In this document: positions 33,999-41,689 of the stretch, piece by piece
Layout: each line of letters opens with the position of its first letter
Numbering within the stretch: the first letter of the stretch is position 1
NCBI RefSeq assembly: GCF_003851045.1
Contig: NZ_BFBX01000018.1
Span: 1 to 64,000 of the forward strand
Source: Paenibacillus sp. 598K
GTDB taxonomy: Bacteria > Bacillota > Bacilli > Paenibacillales > Paenibacillaceae
Direction of reading: 5' to 3'
DNA: 64,000 bases
Program-made: the position numbers and the translations under genes
Notes under the pieces: model-generated
Told to the model about the DNA's origin: nothing
Database searches by the model: none
The model's input: only the letters and a program-made list of their open reading frames with translations

Positions 33999-35228
33999 AT
34001 GCAGCCATGGCTAACGATCATGATCCAAAGCACTGTCGCCATGTCATGCGTAACGCTCGCGTATGCGGCGCTATCGCCTCTCTTAACCAAAAGGTATGCA
34101 GCCAAGTGGAGCTATATGGGATGGCTGCTCATTGCAGTCGGCTGGATCATCCCGTTCCGTCCGCCGCTAGACCTGTTCATCGGAGCTGCGCACAGAATAG
34201 ACATCTCGGCTAGAGTTATGCAATCGCTTAACCATGACCTGTTAGCGATGGATGCGAGCGGTCTGGAGGCTATCCGGGAGAGTATACCGCTATGGGTTGT
34301 GCTGCTAGCCATCTGGGGCCTGGGGGTTGCCTGCTCCGTCGCCTATCACGCACTCCGCCATCGCCGCTTCATGCGTTTCGTCGGCCGCTGGAGCGAGCCT
34401 GTCGTCGATCCGAGGGTATGGGAGATATTGATCCGTGTGCAGGCGGAGCTGGGGATGCAGAGGCAGATCGGCGTCAAGGTATGCGAGGCTTTGCCAAGCC
34501 CGATGCTGGTCGGCTTGCTCCGACCGATGATCGTCCTGCCGACGATCCAGGTACCAGAGCATACCTTGACCCTGATTATGAAGCATGAGCTGATCCACCT
34601 CAAGCGCCATGACCTGTGGAGCAAGGCCGTGCTCGTAGCCGTCACCTGCCTGTACTGGTATAACCCGCTGGTCTATCTGATGGCCAGAGCGGCAGCCGAC
34701 CAATGCGAGATCTCCTGCGATGAACGGCTGCTGCAGGATGCCGACGGTCAATTGCGCATGCAGTATGGCGAAGCCATTATTGGCGCTGCCAGGAGGAGAG
34801 GGAGGGCGTACACTCCATTATCGACTAACTTCTATGGAGGGAAGAAGAGTATGAGGCTGCGTATCTCCTCTATCATGGACGTCACGCGGAAGCGCAATGG
34901 CGCGGCCATCCTCGGTGTGACGCTGGCAGGGATCATCCTGACCGGGGGTATCGTGGTATCAGCGGGCTCCGCCCAACAGCAAGAGGCAATACCCGCCACG
35001 ACAGTCGGGTCGGATAATGAGTATAGTCGTCCGAGCGATGAAGTTGTCCAACGCAAGGCATTGCTGATCCGATTATTGACTGGGCCAGCTACAGCTACTC
35101 CCAACCCTGCAGGGGACGGGGCCACTATGAGTGTGGACGAGTCTGCCGGTGTTGGCGATGGCATCGTAAGCAACGAAGTACACCGGTTCAAGGAAGCGTT
35201 GCAAAACGCCTACCCGGGCAACAAGTAG
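33999..35228 (+). CDS. M56/BlaR1-like membrane protease without penicillin-binding sensor
   Basis: 409 residues beginning one base after the BlaI stop. Several membrane spans (MIQSTVAMSCVTLAYAALSPLL, MGWLLIAVGWIIPF, WVVLLAIWGLGVACSVAYHAL) flank the zinc-protease motif HELIH at residues 196-200, with the downstream glutamate in CEISCDERLLQ. A last membrane span (AAILGVTLAGIILTGGIVVSAG) is followed by only about 80 residues without the SxxK penicillin-sensor domain of BlaR1. It is therefore probably the signalling protease for its BlaI partner, sensing a different envelope signal. The short C-terminal region looks disordered (GPATATPNPAGDGATMSVDE). Confidence 0.85.
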   Translation: MQPWLTIMIQSTVAMSCVTLAYAALSPLLTKRYAAKWSYMGWLLIAVGWIIPFRPPLDLFIGAAHRIDISARVMQSLNHDLLAMDASGLEAIRESIPLWVVLLAIWGLGVACSVAYHALRHRRFMRFVGRWSEPVVDPRVWEILIRVQAELGMQRQIGVKVCEALPSPMLVGLLRPMIVLPTIQVPEHTLTLIMKHELIHLKRHDLWSKAVLVAVTCLYWYNPLVYLMARAAADQCEISCDERLLQDADGQLRMQYGEAIIGAARRRGRAYTPLSTNFYGGKKSMRLRISSIMDVTRKRNGAAILGVTLAGIILTGGIVVSAGSAQQQEAIPATTVGSDNEYSRPSDEVVQRKALLIRLLTGPATATPNPAGDGATMSVDESAGVGDGIVSNEVHRFKEALQNAYPGNK

Positions 35229-35374
35229 AGGCCGTGGCAGACCAGGCGATGAAAAGTGAAGCGTTCAAGCGGGGCCGTAGGCTTCCCATAGGACGCTTCT
35301 TTCTATCCAATACCAATATACATAGCGCTCCTCAGAGGCTGGTGTCGATCGAGGTGTGCAAAGGAGGCTAAAGC

Positions 35375-35854
35375 TTGAAAAACACAGGTGTCGTCCGTAA
35401 AGTGGACGAGTTGGGGCGACTCGTATTACCTAGAGAACTGCGACGTACATTACGCATAGAGGAAGGGGATGCACTAGAATTTTTGGTCGATGATAAGAAC
35501 CGGCGCATCGCACTGCGCAAATATCGGATGCAGGAGTGTCTGTTCTGCATGTCGCTGGAGCAATTAAGCTACTATCAGGGACACTTCATCTGCAATGACT
35601 GCTTGCTGGAAGTCTCGCAAGCGGTCCGTCAGACGACAGTGCAGCCATACGAAAGCCGCGAGGAGCAATGGCAAGGACCAGGATCAGCCCCGGGGCCCGT
35701 CCCGGTGCGCGGTAAGGCGATCACCCGTCTGAGGGCTGCCATGGAAACCTACCCCAACGCCAAAAACAGCGAATGGGCCCGCCTGATCGGCGTCACGCCC
35801 GGTCGCGTAAGCCAACTCCTGGCGACGTTGGGGAAGAAGGAGAAGAGGGGGTAG
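35375..35854 (+). CDS. AbrB-type regulator fused to zinc knuckle and HTH
   Basis: 159 residues from a TTG at 35375 behind AAGGAGG. Residues 1-50 are an AbrB/SpoVT swapped-hairpin DNA-binding domain (GVVRKVDELGRLVLPRELRR, GDALEFLVDD). Next come two CxxC pairs (ECLFCMS near 54-60, FICNDCLL near 71-78), likely to bind zinc. A flexible Pro/Gly stretch leads to a C-terminal helix-turn-helix (NSEWARLIGVTPGRVSQLLATL). Two separate DNA-binding modules in so short a protein are notable. It probably acts as a transition-state regulator; targets are unknown. The 146-base gap before it shows no recognisable gene. Confidence 0.8.
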   Translation: MKNTGVVRKVDELGRLVLPRELRRTLRIEEGDALEFLVDDKNRRIALRKYRMQECLFCMSLEQLSYYQGHFICNDCLLEVSQAVRQTTVQPYESREEQWQGPGSAPGPVPVRGKAITRLRAAMETYPNAKNSEWARLIGVTPGRVSQLLATLGKKEKRG

Positions 35855-35906
35855 GGGCGTAGCCTCTACCTTTTTTGGGATTTTGGTCATAGATCAGAAT
35901 GGTTGC

Positions 35907-36734
35907 TTAAAAAAGTATGGTATATCGATCTGGTTCGCTGCACATTTCAATAAAATCGGGCGTCTCTAATACGGTTTCATGTATAGTCGAGCTGCCATCA
36001 CTGAAATGCTCTACAAAGTTAGTCGTCTTGGGATTAGTACGTAAACTCGTAATGATGTCTGGTAAAATAATGCCTGATTTGATAGCTTGAAAAAGAATTA
36101 CGTCTTTGCTCAAAAAGGAGAGGGGAGGGGCGAACGATAGATTTAGACCTGGTGCGTCTCGTAACACTTTATTCTTCAATCTATTAACACCATAATCGCT
36201 GGTTGCGATAGATATATTTGAAATCTCACTTGGATAATGATTGAGCAAAAGGAAAGCCAAAGTAAGAATTGAAACTTCACCAGCGTTTTTCTTCGTCGTT
36301 TTTGTATCGGTAACTCTGGTGAAAAATCCATGTTCATAATATAGTTTAATCCAATCTTCAGGTAAATCATCCATATCGACAGATTTATATCGATTGAAAA
36401 ATTTTTGAGATTCACTAAAAGGAGCAGCTATACGGAAGAGATTAAAAAGCATATTTTCCTTAAATCCACTTAAAGGAAGATAATCTTCAGATTCATCAAC
36501 AAAATAAACGGAAGAGGGGATGGAGGATACATACTCAACTTTTCCAGAATGATGTTCATATTCCGCATAGATCCAACTTGGTATAAGAACCATGTCGTAT
36601 GCTTCAAACATTTTAGCTTTCGGAAGCAGCTGTTCATTTTGATAAAGAAACTGGATATTTCCTGTGTCCAAGATTAGGATTTTTACATTTGATTTCCCTC
36701 TCAGGTCGCCTTCTAAATCACGATAACTCCCCAT
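35907..36734 (-). CDS. PIN-like nuclease, third gene of XRE/protease/PIN module
   Basis: 275 residues, ATG at 36734 behind AAAGGAGAGG, overlapping the protease gene by 17 bases. The pattern of acidic residues fits a PIN-like nuclease: Asp23 in ILDTGNIQFL, Glu58 in IPSWIYAEYE, Glu153 in NAGEVSIL and Asp180 in ISIATSDYGVN, with hydrophobic strands before each. PIN proteins cut RNA, often tRNA or rRNA, as toxins. Coupling to a protease and an XRE regulator suggests a toxin-like effector under proteolytic or transcriptional control. The assignment rests on motif spacing only. The region is clearly more AT-rich than the flanking genes, a sign of transfer. Confidence 0.6.
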   Translation of the reverse strand: MGSYRDLEGDLRGKSNVKILILDTGNIQFLYQNEQLLPKAKMFEAYDMVLIPSWIYAEYEHHSGKVEYVSSIPSSVYFVDESEDYLPLSGFKENMLFNLFRIAAPFSESQKFFNRYKSVDMDDLPEDWIKLYYEHGFFTRVTDTKTTKKNAGEVSILTLAFLLLNHYPSEISNISIATSDYGVNRLKNKVLRDAPGLNLSFAPPLSFLSKDVILFQAIKSGIILPDIITSLRTNPKTTNFVEHFSDGSSTIHETVLETPDFIEMCSEPDRYTILF

Positions 36735-37548
36735 CCGACCTCTCCTTTAATCCTGTCTGAACATTCTTATATTGTGCCTCCCATTCCTTTACAACTTTCA
36801 AGTTATCTCGGTACAACTCTACGTCAGGATGTTTTTTGAGTTGATTGCCTATCGCATTGATGATCGAATTTAGATTGGTTACATAAGAGGGTTGAATCAA
36901 ATTGTCATCTAAAGCAAGATCCTTGAATAATTTCTTCCAATCAGAGAGGCTATATCGGGAATCAAAATGCTTCTTAACTTCTTTTTGAAGATAATCATTC
37001 TGACTTCTTTTTGCAGTTTGGTACAGTTGGATTAAGACCGCTTTATAGGGAGCTTTGAATGATTTCATGCAATGTGCTACTTTAACATTGAAATCTTCGA
37101 AGGTTAATGAGTAGAAGTAGTCTAGCAGATCAGATTGCCCGAAAATCATTTGGCTTGCAAAGTAGTCTGCTTTACGTTCATTTAGGTCAAACTCAGTAAT
37201 AATTTCATAGTTCTGATCATGATGAAGGCTGATTTCTTCCTGTTCCGTAAGATGATAAATTTCATGCCAATAAATGAAGTATTGATAGATTCTGGGCTGC
37301 GCAGTGTTAATGATCGGCACAGCTTTGTTCCCATGAAATTTTCGAATTGCACCGCCCCAATTTGTATCAGGGATGGGCAACTCAATGAGATTATGCTCTC
37401 GTAATATCGCTAAAGCTTGTTCCTCAATCGGCAGAAACTTCCACTTGATTAACCGTCTTTCAATTAGCATAATGTGCTGCTGAATTTCTTTGTGAATCTC
37501 TTCATTCCTTTGAACCGTTTCATCTAAGTTTTCACTTGTTATTCTCAC
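36718..37548 (-). CDS. ImmA/IrrE-type zinc metalloprotease
   Basis: 276 residues from a GTG at 37548 with GGGGG upstream. The zinc motif is HEIYH at residues 95-99 within FIYWHEIYHL, and Glu124 in NERKADYFASQMIFG is the third ligand, as in ImmA/IrrE (COG2856) proteases. A helical N-terminus (NEEIHKEIQQHIMLIERRLI) and a helical C-terminal 140 residues surround it. Such proteases cleave XRE-type repressors in mobile elements or activate stress responses. Here the XRE gene lies 18 bases upstream and the PIN-like gene overlaps downstream, so the three are probably one transcription and functional unit. Confidence 0.8.
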   Translation of the reverse strand: MRITSENLDETVQRNEEIHKEIQQHIMLIERRLIKWKFLPIEEQALAILREHNLIELPIPDTNWGGAIRKFHGNKAVPIINTAQPRIYQYFIYWHEIYHLTEQEEISLHHDQNYEIITEFDLNERKADYFASQMIFGQSDLLDYFYSLTFEDFNVKVAHCMKSFKAPYKAVLIQLYQTAKRSQNDYLQKEVKKHFDSRYSLSDWKKLFKDLALDDNLIQPSYVTNLNSIINAIGNQLKKHPDVELYRDNLKVVKEWEAQYKNVQTGLKERSDGELS

Positions 37549-37566
37549 CTAAATGCCCCCGTTCAG

Positions 37567-37947
37567 TTAGACATACATCGAATAAATATCCAGCACATTA
37601 TCTAGTCCATTAAGCAAATCTTGTGCTCTTTCATTCTTTTCTTCATCTATACCATGGTCTGAATAAGAATAAGCGGGTTTTTGTACTTTCTGTGTATTAT
37701 TAAAAGTACGGGGGACTTCAATAAGCTGCTCTGGCGAAAGCTGCAGGATCTCATTGATTTTTAATATTTGGGCATTAAAAGTAGTAGGGCTCGGACTTTC
37801 ACCTTTCAGGATTAGATCAATTGTTGGTCGTGAGATTCCAGTTAAAGTCGAAAAAGATCGCTTGGAATATCCCTCTTCCACAAGGAAGTTGTGCAAATTT
37901 TTTGCAATCGTTTGTTTATGGTCAAAATAGTTTACAACAGGGTTCAT
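37567..37947 (-). CDS. XRE-family regulator, first gene of the module
   Basis: 126 residues; the ATG at 37947 has GAGGTG seven bases before it. Residues about 12-62 form a helix-turn-helix (KNLHNFLVEEGYSKRSFSTL, ISRPTIDLILKGES). The C-terminal half is polar and acidic (NNTQKVQKPAYSYSDHGIDEE). It is likely the antitoxin-like repressor of the operon and the presumed target of the adjacent metalloprotease. A dyad CTCAT-N6-ATGAG lies in the spacer of its promoter. Confidence 0.75.
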   Translation of the reverse strand: MNPVVNYFDHKQTIAKNLHNFLVEEGYSKRSFSTLTGISRPTIDLILKGESPSPTTFNAQILKINEILQLSPEQLIEVPRTFNNTQKVQKPAYSYSDHGIDEEKNERAQDLLNGLDNVLDIYSMYV

Positions 37948-37978
37948 ATATCAACACCTCAATTCACGTTATATTTTG

Positions 37979-38007
37979 ATTATATCTCATTCCACCATGA
38001 GTTGTAA
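37979..38007 (-). promoter_or_regulatory. promoter and operator of the XRE/protease/PIN module
   Basis: On the minus strand TTACAA (38002-38007) and TATAAT (37979-37984) are 17 bases apart. The spacer holds the inverted repeat CTCAT-N6-ATGAG (37986-38001), a likely XRE operator for autorepression. Confidence 0.6.
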
Positions 38008-38103
38008 AAAAAAATTTTACCACCCATAGGCATCCATAGTATATGCTAAAATTCAAAATTTATACCATTGAATCTGAGCTCTTATTCTATTCGGCCTTAG
38101 AAA

Positions 38104-38385
38104 TTAGAAAAGACTCCTCTTTTTAATGAGGAGTTCACTTCTCAGCCGCTCATACTCAATCTCCACAAGCTTGATAAAATCCGAAGGTTTAATTTGCAGC
38201 GCTTCACATAATTCGAATATTTTATGTACAGAAGGCTCGCTTCTGCCAGATTCTATTTTCGAGATATAGGCACGATCCGCTTCATGGATGCCGGCCAGAT
38301 CTTCTTGGCTGAGGTCACGCTTCATGCGCAGGGCTTTTATCGTCTTGCCGATAATTTGCTTGATGAGTACGGAATGATTGTCCAA
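38104..38385 (-). CDS. small XRE-family regulator A
   Basis: 93 residues from a TTG at 38385 behind AAAGGAG. Nearly the whole protein is one helix-turn-helix domain (KTIKALRMKRDLSQEDLAGI, RAYISKIESGRSEPSVHKIFEL) with a short tail (IKPSDFIKLVEIEYERLRSE). It is a close paralogue of the next gene, sharing the tail PSDFIKLVE. A hairpin (CTCCTC/GAGGAG) overlapping its last codons and followed by TTTTC may terminate it. A SinR-like repressor role is likely but the targets are unknown. Confidence 0.8.
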   Translation of the reverse strand: MDNHSVLIKQIIGKTIKALRMKRDLSQEDLAGIHEADRAYISKIESGRSEPSVHKIFELCEALQIKPSDFIKLVEIEYERLRSELLIKKRSLF

Positions 38386-38484
38386 GTCAGCAAACTCCTT
38401 TTCGATTGCTAAAATTATTAATTGTCAATAAAAATGAAAAGCGAAACAACGGCATATTGCCTTGTCTCGCTCTCTTTCCCTCGT

Positions 38485-38739
38485 TTATTCCCCAGATAGT
38501 TGCTCATACTCAACCTCAACCAACTTTATAAAGTCAGAAGGCTTTATATTTAGCCCTTTGCACAGATCGAATATTTTGGTGATGGAAGGCTCGTTGCGGC
38601 CGACTTCAATCATGGAGATATAGGATCGGTCGACGTTGCATTCGTGGGCCAAGTCTTCCTGACTTAATCCCTTTTTGATGCGTATGGCTTTCACGGTTTT
38701 GCCGATGACTTTCTTTAGTGAGATGGACGGTTCGCTCAA
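38485..38739 (-). CDS. small XRE-family regulator B
   Basis: 84 residues from a TTG at 38739 behind AAAAGGAG. Helix-turn-helix (KTVKAIRIKKGLSQEDLAHE, RSYISMIEVGRNEPSITKIF) plus the tail IKPSDFIKLVEVEYEQLSGE. It lies about 100 bases upstream of its paralogue in the same orientation, a tandem duplication. A palindrome directly downstream of its predicted promoter suggests self-repression. Confidence 0.8.
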   Translation of the reverse strand: MSEPSISLKKVIGKTVKAIRIKKGLSQEDLAHECNVDRSYISMIEVGRNEPSITKIFDLCKGLNIKPSDFIKLVEVEYEQLSGE

Positions 38740-38764
38740 GGAAAATTACTCCTTTTAAGTCCAT

Positions 38765-38805
38765 TATCAATTTGATATAATAATCGAAACAGATAAAGTA
38801 TTCAA
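38765..38805 (-). promoter_or_regulatory. promoter and palindrome upstream of XRE regulator B
   Basis: On the minus strand TTGAAT (38800-38805) and TATTAT (38777-38782) are 17 bases apart. The 13-base palindrome TATCAA-T-TTGATA (38765-38777) covers the expected transcription start, a good place for repression. Confidence 0.5.
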
Positions 38806-38887
38806 CAAGGAGAGAAAAATTTACTATTTAAACATTATAGACATCTCACTCACTCTCTACACCCTAACCAAAGGAGCGGGCAGACGG

Positions 38888-39394
38888 ATGCATCGGATAC
38901 GAAGAGCGATGGAGCGCGAGCGCCGCAAGCTGAATGAGCTGGGGATGCAGTCGCTGGCACAGGGTGTGCCGTTGTCCCACAATCCAGAGGTGCAGGCGCA
39001 GAGCCGCAAGGTGGATGCGTGGACGGGTCTATATAGCCGGTGGAAGAGAGCGCATACGCATCGGGGTGAGATAGACAAGGGGGAGAGGATCATCGAGATC
39101 CCGGTATGGTTCCGTCAAGCGATCCGACGGCGGCTGATGGGGGTCGTCGCACAGGCCGAACAGCACCCCGGGCTGAGCCAGCTGCGGGGCGAGGAAGAGG
39201 AGACGTACGAGACGTTGTATGCCAAACTCTCGGATACACAGGCATTCACTGTCTATACGGCATGGGAGGAGAAGCGCTATCGCTACGAAGCAGCCGTTCA
39301 GGAGTTGCTTTACCTCAAGGGCGTCCAGGATGGCATGGAGCTGGCAGTGGGGATGCTGAAGCTTCCGCCGACGTCTGAGGACGAGGGCTTGTGA
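38888..39394 (+). CDS. Spo0E-like N-terminal domain protein with extension
   Basis: 168 residues. The ATG at 38888 has AAAGGAG 11 bases before it; an ATG at 38909 is also possible. Residues about 8-50 (MERERRKLNELGMQSLAQG, NPEVQAQSRKVDAWTGLY) resemble the two-helix Spo0E fold with its S-x-x-LD signature, here SRKVD. Spo0E-like peptides dephosphorylate Spo0A and delay sporulation, but they are usually 50-90 residues. The remaining 115 residues are helical and charged (VWFRQAIRRRLMGVVAQAEQ, AWEEKRYRYEAAVQELLYLKGVQDG) and unrecognised. The assignment is tentative. Confidence 0.5.
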   Translation: MHRIRRAMERERRKLNELGMQSLAQGVPLSHNPEVQAQSRKVDAWTGLYSRWKRAHTHRGEIDKGERIIEIPVWFRQAIRRRLMGVVAQAEQHPGLSQLRGEEEETYETLYAKLSDTQAFTVYTAWEEKRYRYEAAVQELLYLKGVQDGMELAVGMLKLPPTSEDEGL

Positions 39395-39560
39395 CCGGCT
39401 GGCGAGTTCCCCATTCCTCCTGCTGGATTTCGCATGTTTTACGCCTTGGCGGTTGCAATTCGCCTTCTTCCTGTGAGACAGGGTCATGCTTATCGCACGC
39501 AAGCAGGGGTGATTTCTCTACAGATGTTTCTCATGTCAGAAATCAATGGGGGAATTGAAA

Positions 39561-40127
39561 ATGAGTAAAAGAGCTTTTATTATTGCTTTTAGCACTTTCG
39601 CGGTTTTAATAGTAGCCCTTTTTATTGCGGATCGTAACATAGAAAGAACATTAAGGGTGGATGGTGATCGTGTAATCTATACAGATGCAAAGGAACTAGC
39701 AAAAATGGTTGATCTGGTAGTTTTAGCAACAGCAACAGGGAATTCAGAAAATATCAGATATACTGTAGATGGCTTTCCTGAGGGTTACACTCTTTCTGAA
39801 ATTCACATTAGCGAGATTTTAGAAAATCGAAACGGGGTAGAACTTTCCGACACAATAACAGTTGTGGAACCGACATATCTGTTCAGAAACGGCATTGAGC
39901 TTGGAGAAACTCGCTACACAATTGAGGGTTACACGCCTCTTGTGAAATCAGCAGAATACATTTTATTTTTAGAATGGAATGAGTACAGAGGAGTATATGA
40001 GATATATTCAGCCGATCAGGGTAAAGTTAATACAGATAATAAGGATACATTTGAAATACAAACCGTTTCAGAAGAGAACCACCTTGATATTCTTCATCGC
40101 TCAGTAAAATCACTGTATCTCCAATAA
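39561..40127 (+). CDS. membrane-anchored hypothetical protein
   Basis: 188 residues from the ATG at 39561, which has GGGGGA seven bases before it; the in-frame ATG at 39546 lacks a site. An N-terminal membrane anchor (AFIIAFSTFAVLIVALFIA) leads to an extracytoplasmic beta-rich domain (LVVLATATGNSENIRY, GYTLSEIHISEILENRNG, AEYILFLEWNEYRGVYEIYSADQGK). It is AT-rich compared with the sugar loci. The function is unknown; the layout resembles small surface proteins of Bacillus relatives. Confidence 0.7.
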   Translation: MSKRAFIIAFSTFAVLIVALFIADRNIERTLRVDGDRVIYTDAKELAKMVDLVVLATATGNSENIRYTVDGFPEGYTLSEIHISEILENRNGVELSDTITVVEPTYLFRNGIELGETRYTIEGYTPLVKSAEYILFLEWNEYRGVYEIYSADQGKVNTDNKDTFEIQTVSEENHLDILHRSVKSLYLQ

Positions 40128-40146
40128 AAACGTCAAAATCAATTTG

Positions 40147-40179
40147 GACTGATCGTTTCAAAAGCGATTAGTCTTTTTT
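40147..40179 (+). terminator. rho-independent terminator
   Basis: Stem GACTGATCG / CGATTAGTC with one non-pairing position, then TTTTTTAT, 20 bases past the preceding stop. Confidence 0.8.
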
Positions 40180-40353
40180 ATTGCGGTAGAGGCTAATTCA
40201 TGCATGTGATGTTCAGACCTAATAGCTTGAAATCCCGACCTCGTTCCTACAATCACCATAAACAATTGCCCCTTTTCTAATCAAAAACTAGAAGTTGAAG
40301 TTATTCATGGTCTCAAAGCCAGCCGCGTTTTTTATTCTCCTGTCAGGATAAAA

Positions 40354-40362
40354 TGGTATAAT
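40354..40362 (+). promoter_or_regulatory. extended -10 promoter of the Rpn gene
   Basis: TGGTATAAT 25 bases ahead of the Rpn start is an extended -10 element. No convincing -35 was seen. Confidence 0.4.
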
Positions 40363-40386
40363 GAAGGTAATAAGGAATGGAGTGAG

Positions 40387-41211
40387 ATGCTCATGTTCGA
40401 GTTGCTGGATCCGCGTGTCGATGTAATCTTCAAACGAATCTTTGGCAGTGAGCATAATAAGGATGTGCTGCTGGCTTTTTTGAATAGCACATTCCGTGAG
40501 GCTGGCGAATTGCCGCTAACCGAGATTGTTCTGCTTAATCCATACACTGAGCCAGATAGTCCAAACGATAAGCAGTCGATTATGGACATTAAGGCAAGGA
40601 CAACCAAGGGCGAGCTCCTGAATATCGAAATGCAATTGTTTAATCCGTATCATATGGAAAAACGAACGTTGTTTTATTGGTCTGAAATGTACTACCATCA
40701 GATATCTAAGGGCGGCAACTACAACACGTTAATGAAATGCGTGACCATCAATATACTGAATTATTCATTCCTTCCTAACGATCGTTACCATAGCGTGTTT
40801 CATCTACGCGAGGATCGCACAGGCATTCGGCTTCTGGATGATATCGAGATTCACATCATAGAACTTACCAAGCTGAGTGAGCAGGCGGCTGAGCTTGAAG
40901 ATGGTAGTTTGGTAAACTGGCTACTGTTTTTAAAGGGTGTAGATAAATCCAATTGGGAGGTGCTGACGATGAAGGAGCCAATGTTGAAAAAGGCGATGGA
41001 TACGCTTGAATTTCTAAGTCAGGATACTGCAGCGCGCATGGCTTATGACGCCCGGATGAAGGCATTGAGCGATGAGCAATCCCGAATTGAGGGAGCCAAG
41101 GCTGAAACAAGTAAAGAAATTGCTATCAGACTTTTGAATAGAGGAATAGACCTTCAGACCATTTCGGAAGCAACAGGATTGTCCGTGGAAGAAATCAAAG
41201 TGCTGCGCTAG
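40387..41211 (+). CDS. Rpn-family recombination-promoting nuclease (PDDEXK)
   Basis: 274 residues. The ATG at 40387 is kept; one at 40393 has better spacing to GGAG and may be the true start. The opening ELLDPRVDVIFKRIFGSEHNKDVLLAFLNS is the signature of Rpn/PDDEXK_2 proteins. The nuclease core follows: MDIKARTTKGELLNIEMQL with Asp, Glu and Gln at the expected places, then RTLFYWSEMYYHQISKGGNY. The C-terminus is helical (EIAIRLLNRGIDLQTISEATGLSVEEIKVLR). Rpn proteins nick DNA and promote RecA-independent recombination; some are phage-defence effectors. It is followed by a small gene broken by a frameshift. Confidence 0.85.
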   Translation: MLMFELLDPRVDVIFKRIFGSEHNKDVLLAFLNSTFREAGELPLTEIVLLNPYTEPDSPNDKQSIMDIKARTTKGELLNIEMQLFNPYHMEKRTLFYWSEMYYHQISKGGNYNTLMKCVTINILNYSFLPNDRYHSVFHLREDRTGIRLLDDIEIHIIELTKLSEQAAELEDGSLVNWLLFLKGVDKSNWEVLTMKEPMLKKAMDTLEFLSQDTAARMAYDARMKALSDEQSRIEGAKAETSKEIAIRLLNRGIDLQTISEATGLSVEEIKVLR

Positions 41212-41249
41212 TTATCGACGAATGCCGGAATGGCAAGGGGGACAATACC

Positions 41250-41455
41250 ATGGCAAACGATCAGTATTCCGATCTCATCCTGGCCGATCTGATCAAAGCG
41301 GGCTATGAGGGAGATGAATTGCTGGCCAAATTCCGCGAGAAACAAACCGCGCTCGCGGAGCTGTCCAGCATTTAATCCATGAATCTCAAGAAGCAGCCCA
41401 TCAACAGGACAAGGATAACGACCCAACCAAAGAGCTGTTTGGCGATGTAATGTAG
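41250..41455 (+). pseudogene. small antitoxin-like gene broken by a one-base deletion
   Basis: An ATG at 41250 behind AAGGGGG encodes MANDQYSDLILADLIKAGYE, running on to FREKQTALAELSSI and an early stop. The reading frame one base over continues smoothly from the same point: RGAVQHLIHESQEAAHQQDK to FGDVM and a stop at 41455. Restoring one C at about 41354 (CTCGCGG to CTCCGCGG) would give one 68-residue protein. The sequence resembles the C-terminal tail of AbrB/MazE-like antitoxins without the DNA-binding part; that is a weak identification. It lies 38 bases after the Rpn gene. A sequencing error is the alternative to a real loss. Confidence 0.6.
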
Positions 41456-41481
41456 GATTAGCCCCCGCTTTCCCCAAAAAG

Positions 41482-41516
41482 AACGCAGCTTAGCCCAAAG
41501 CCAAGCTGCGTTTTTC
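41482..41516 (+). terminator. rho-independent terminator
   Basis: Stem AACGCAGCTTAGC / GCCAAGCTGCGTT with a short loop, then TTTC on the plus strand and TTTTTGG on the minus. It closes the Rpn unit. Confidence 0.85.
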
Positions 41517-41689
41517 TATCGTCTCCTCCCCCCAAACCCAAAAAAGCATACCGTACAAAAAAAGCAGATGCCGCGAAAACCGATGATGCATACCACCCCA
41601 AAAGATAGCGATTGGACCGCGATTCCTTCCGTGCTACATTCATACCGCAAGCGGTACTGAGCGTTAAGCGCAAGGGAGGAGGTGAGGAG

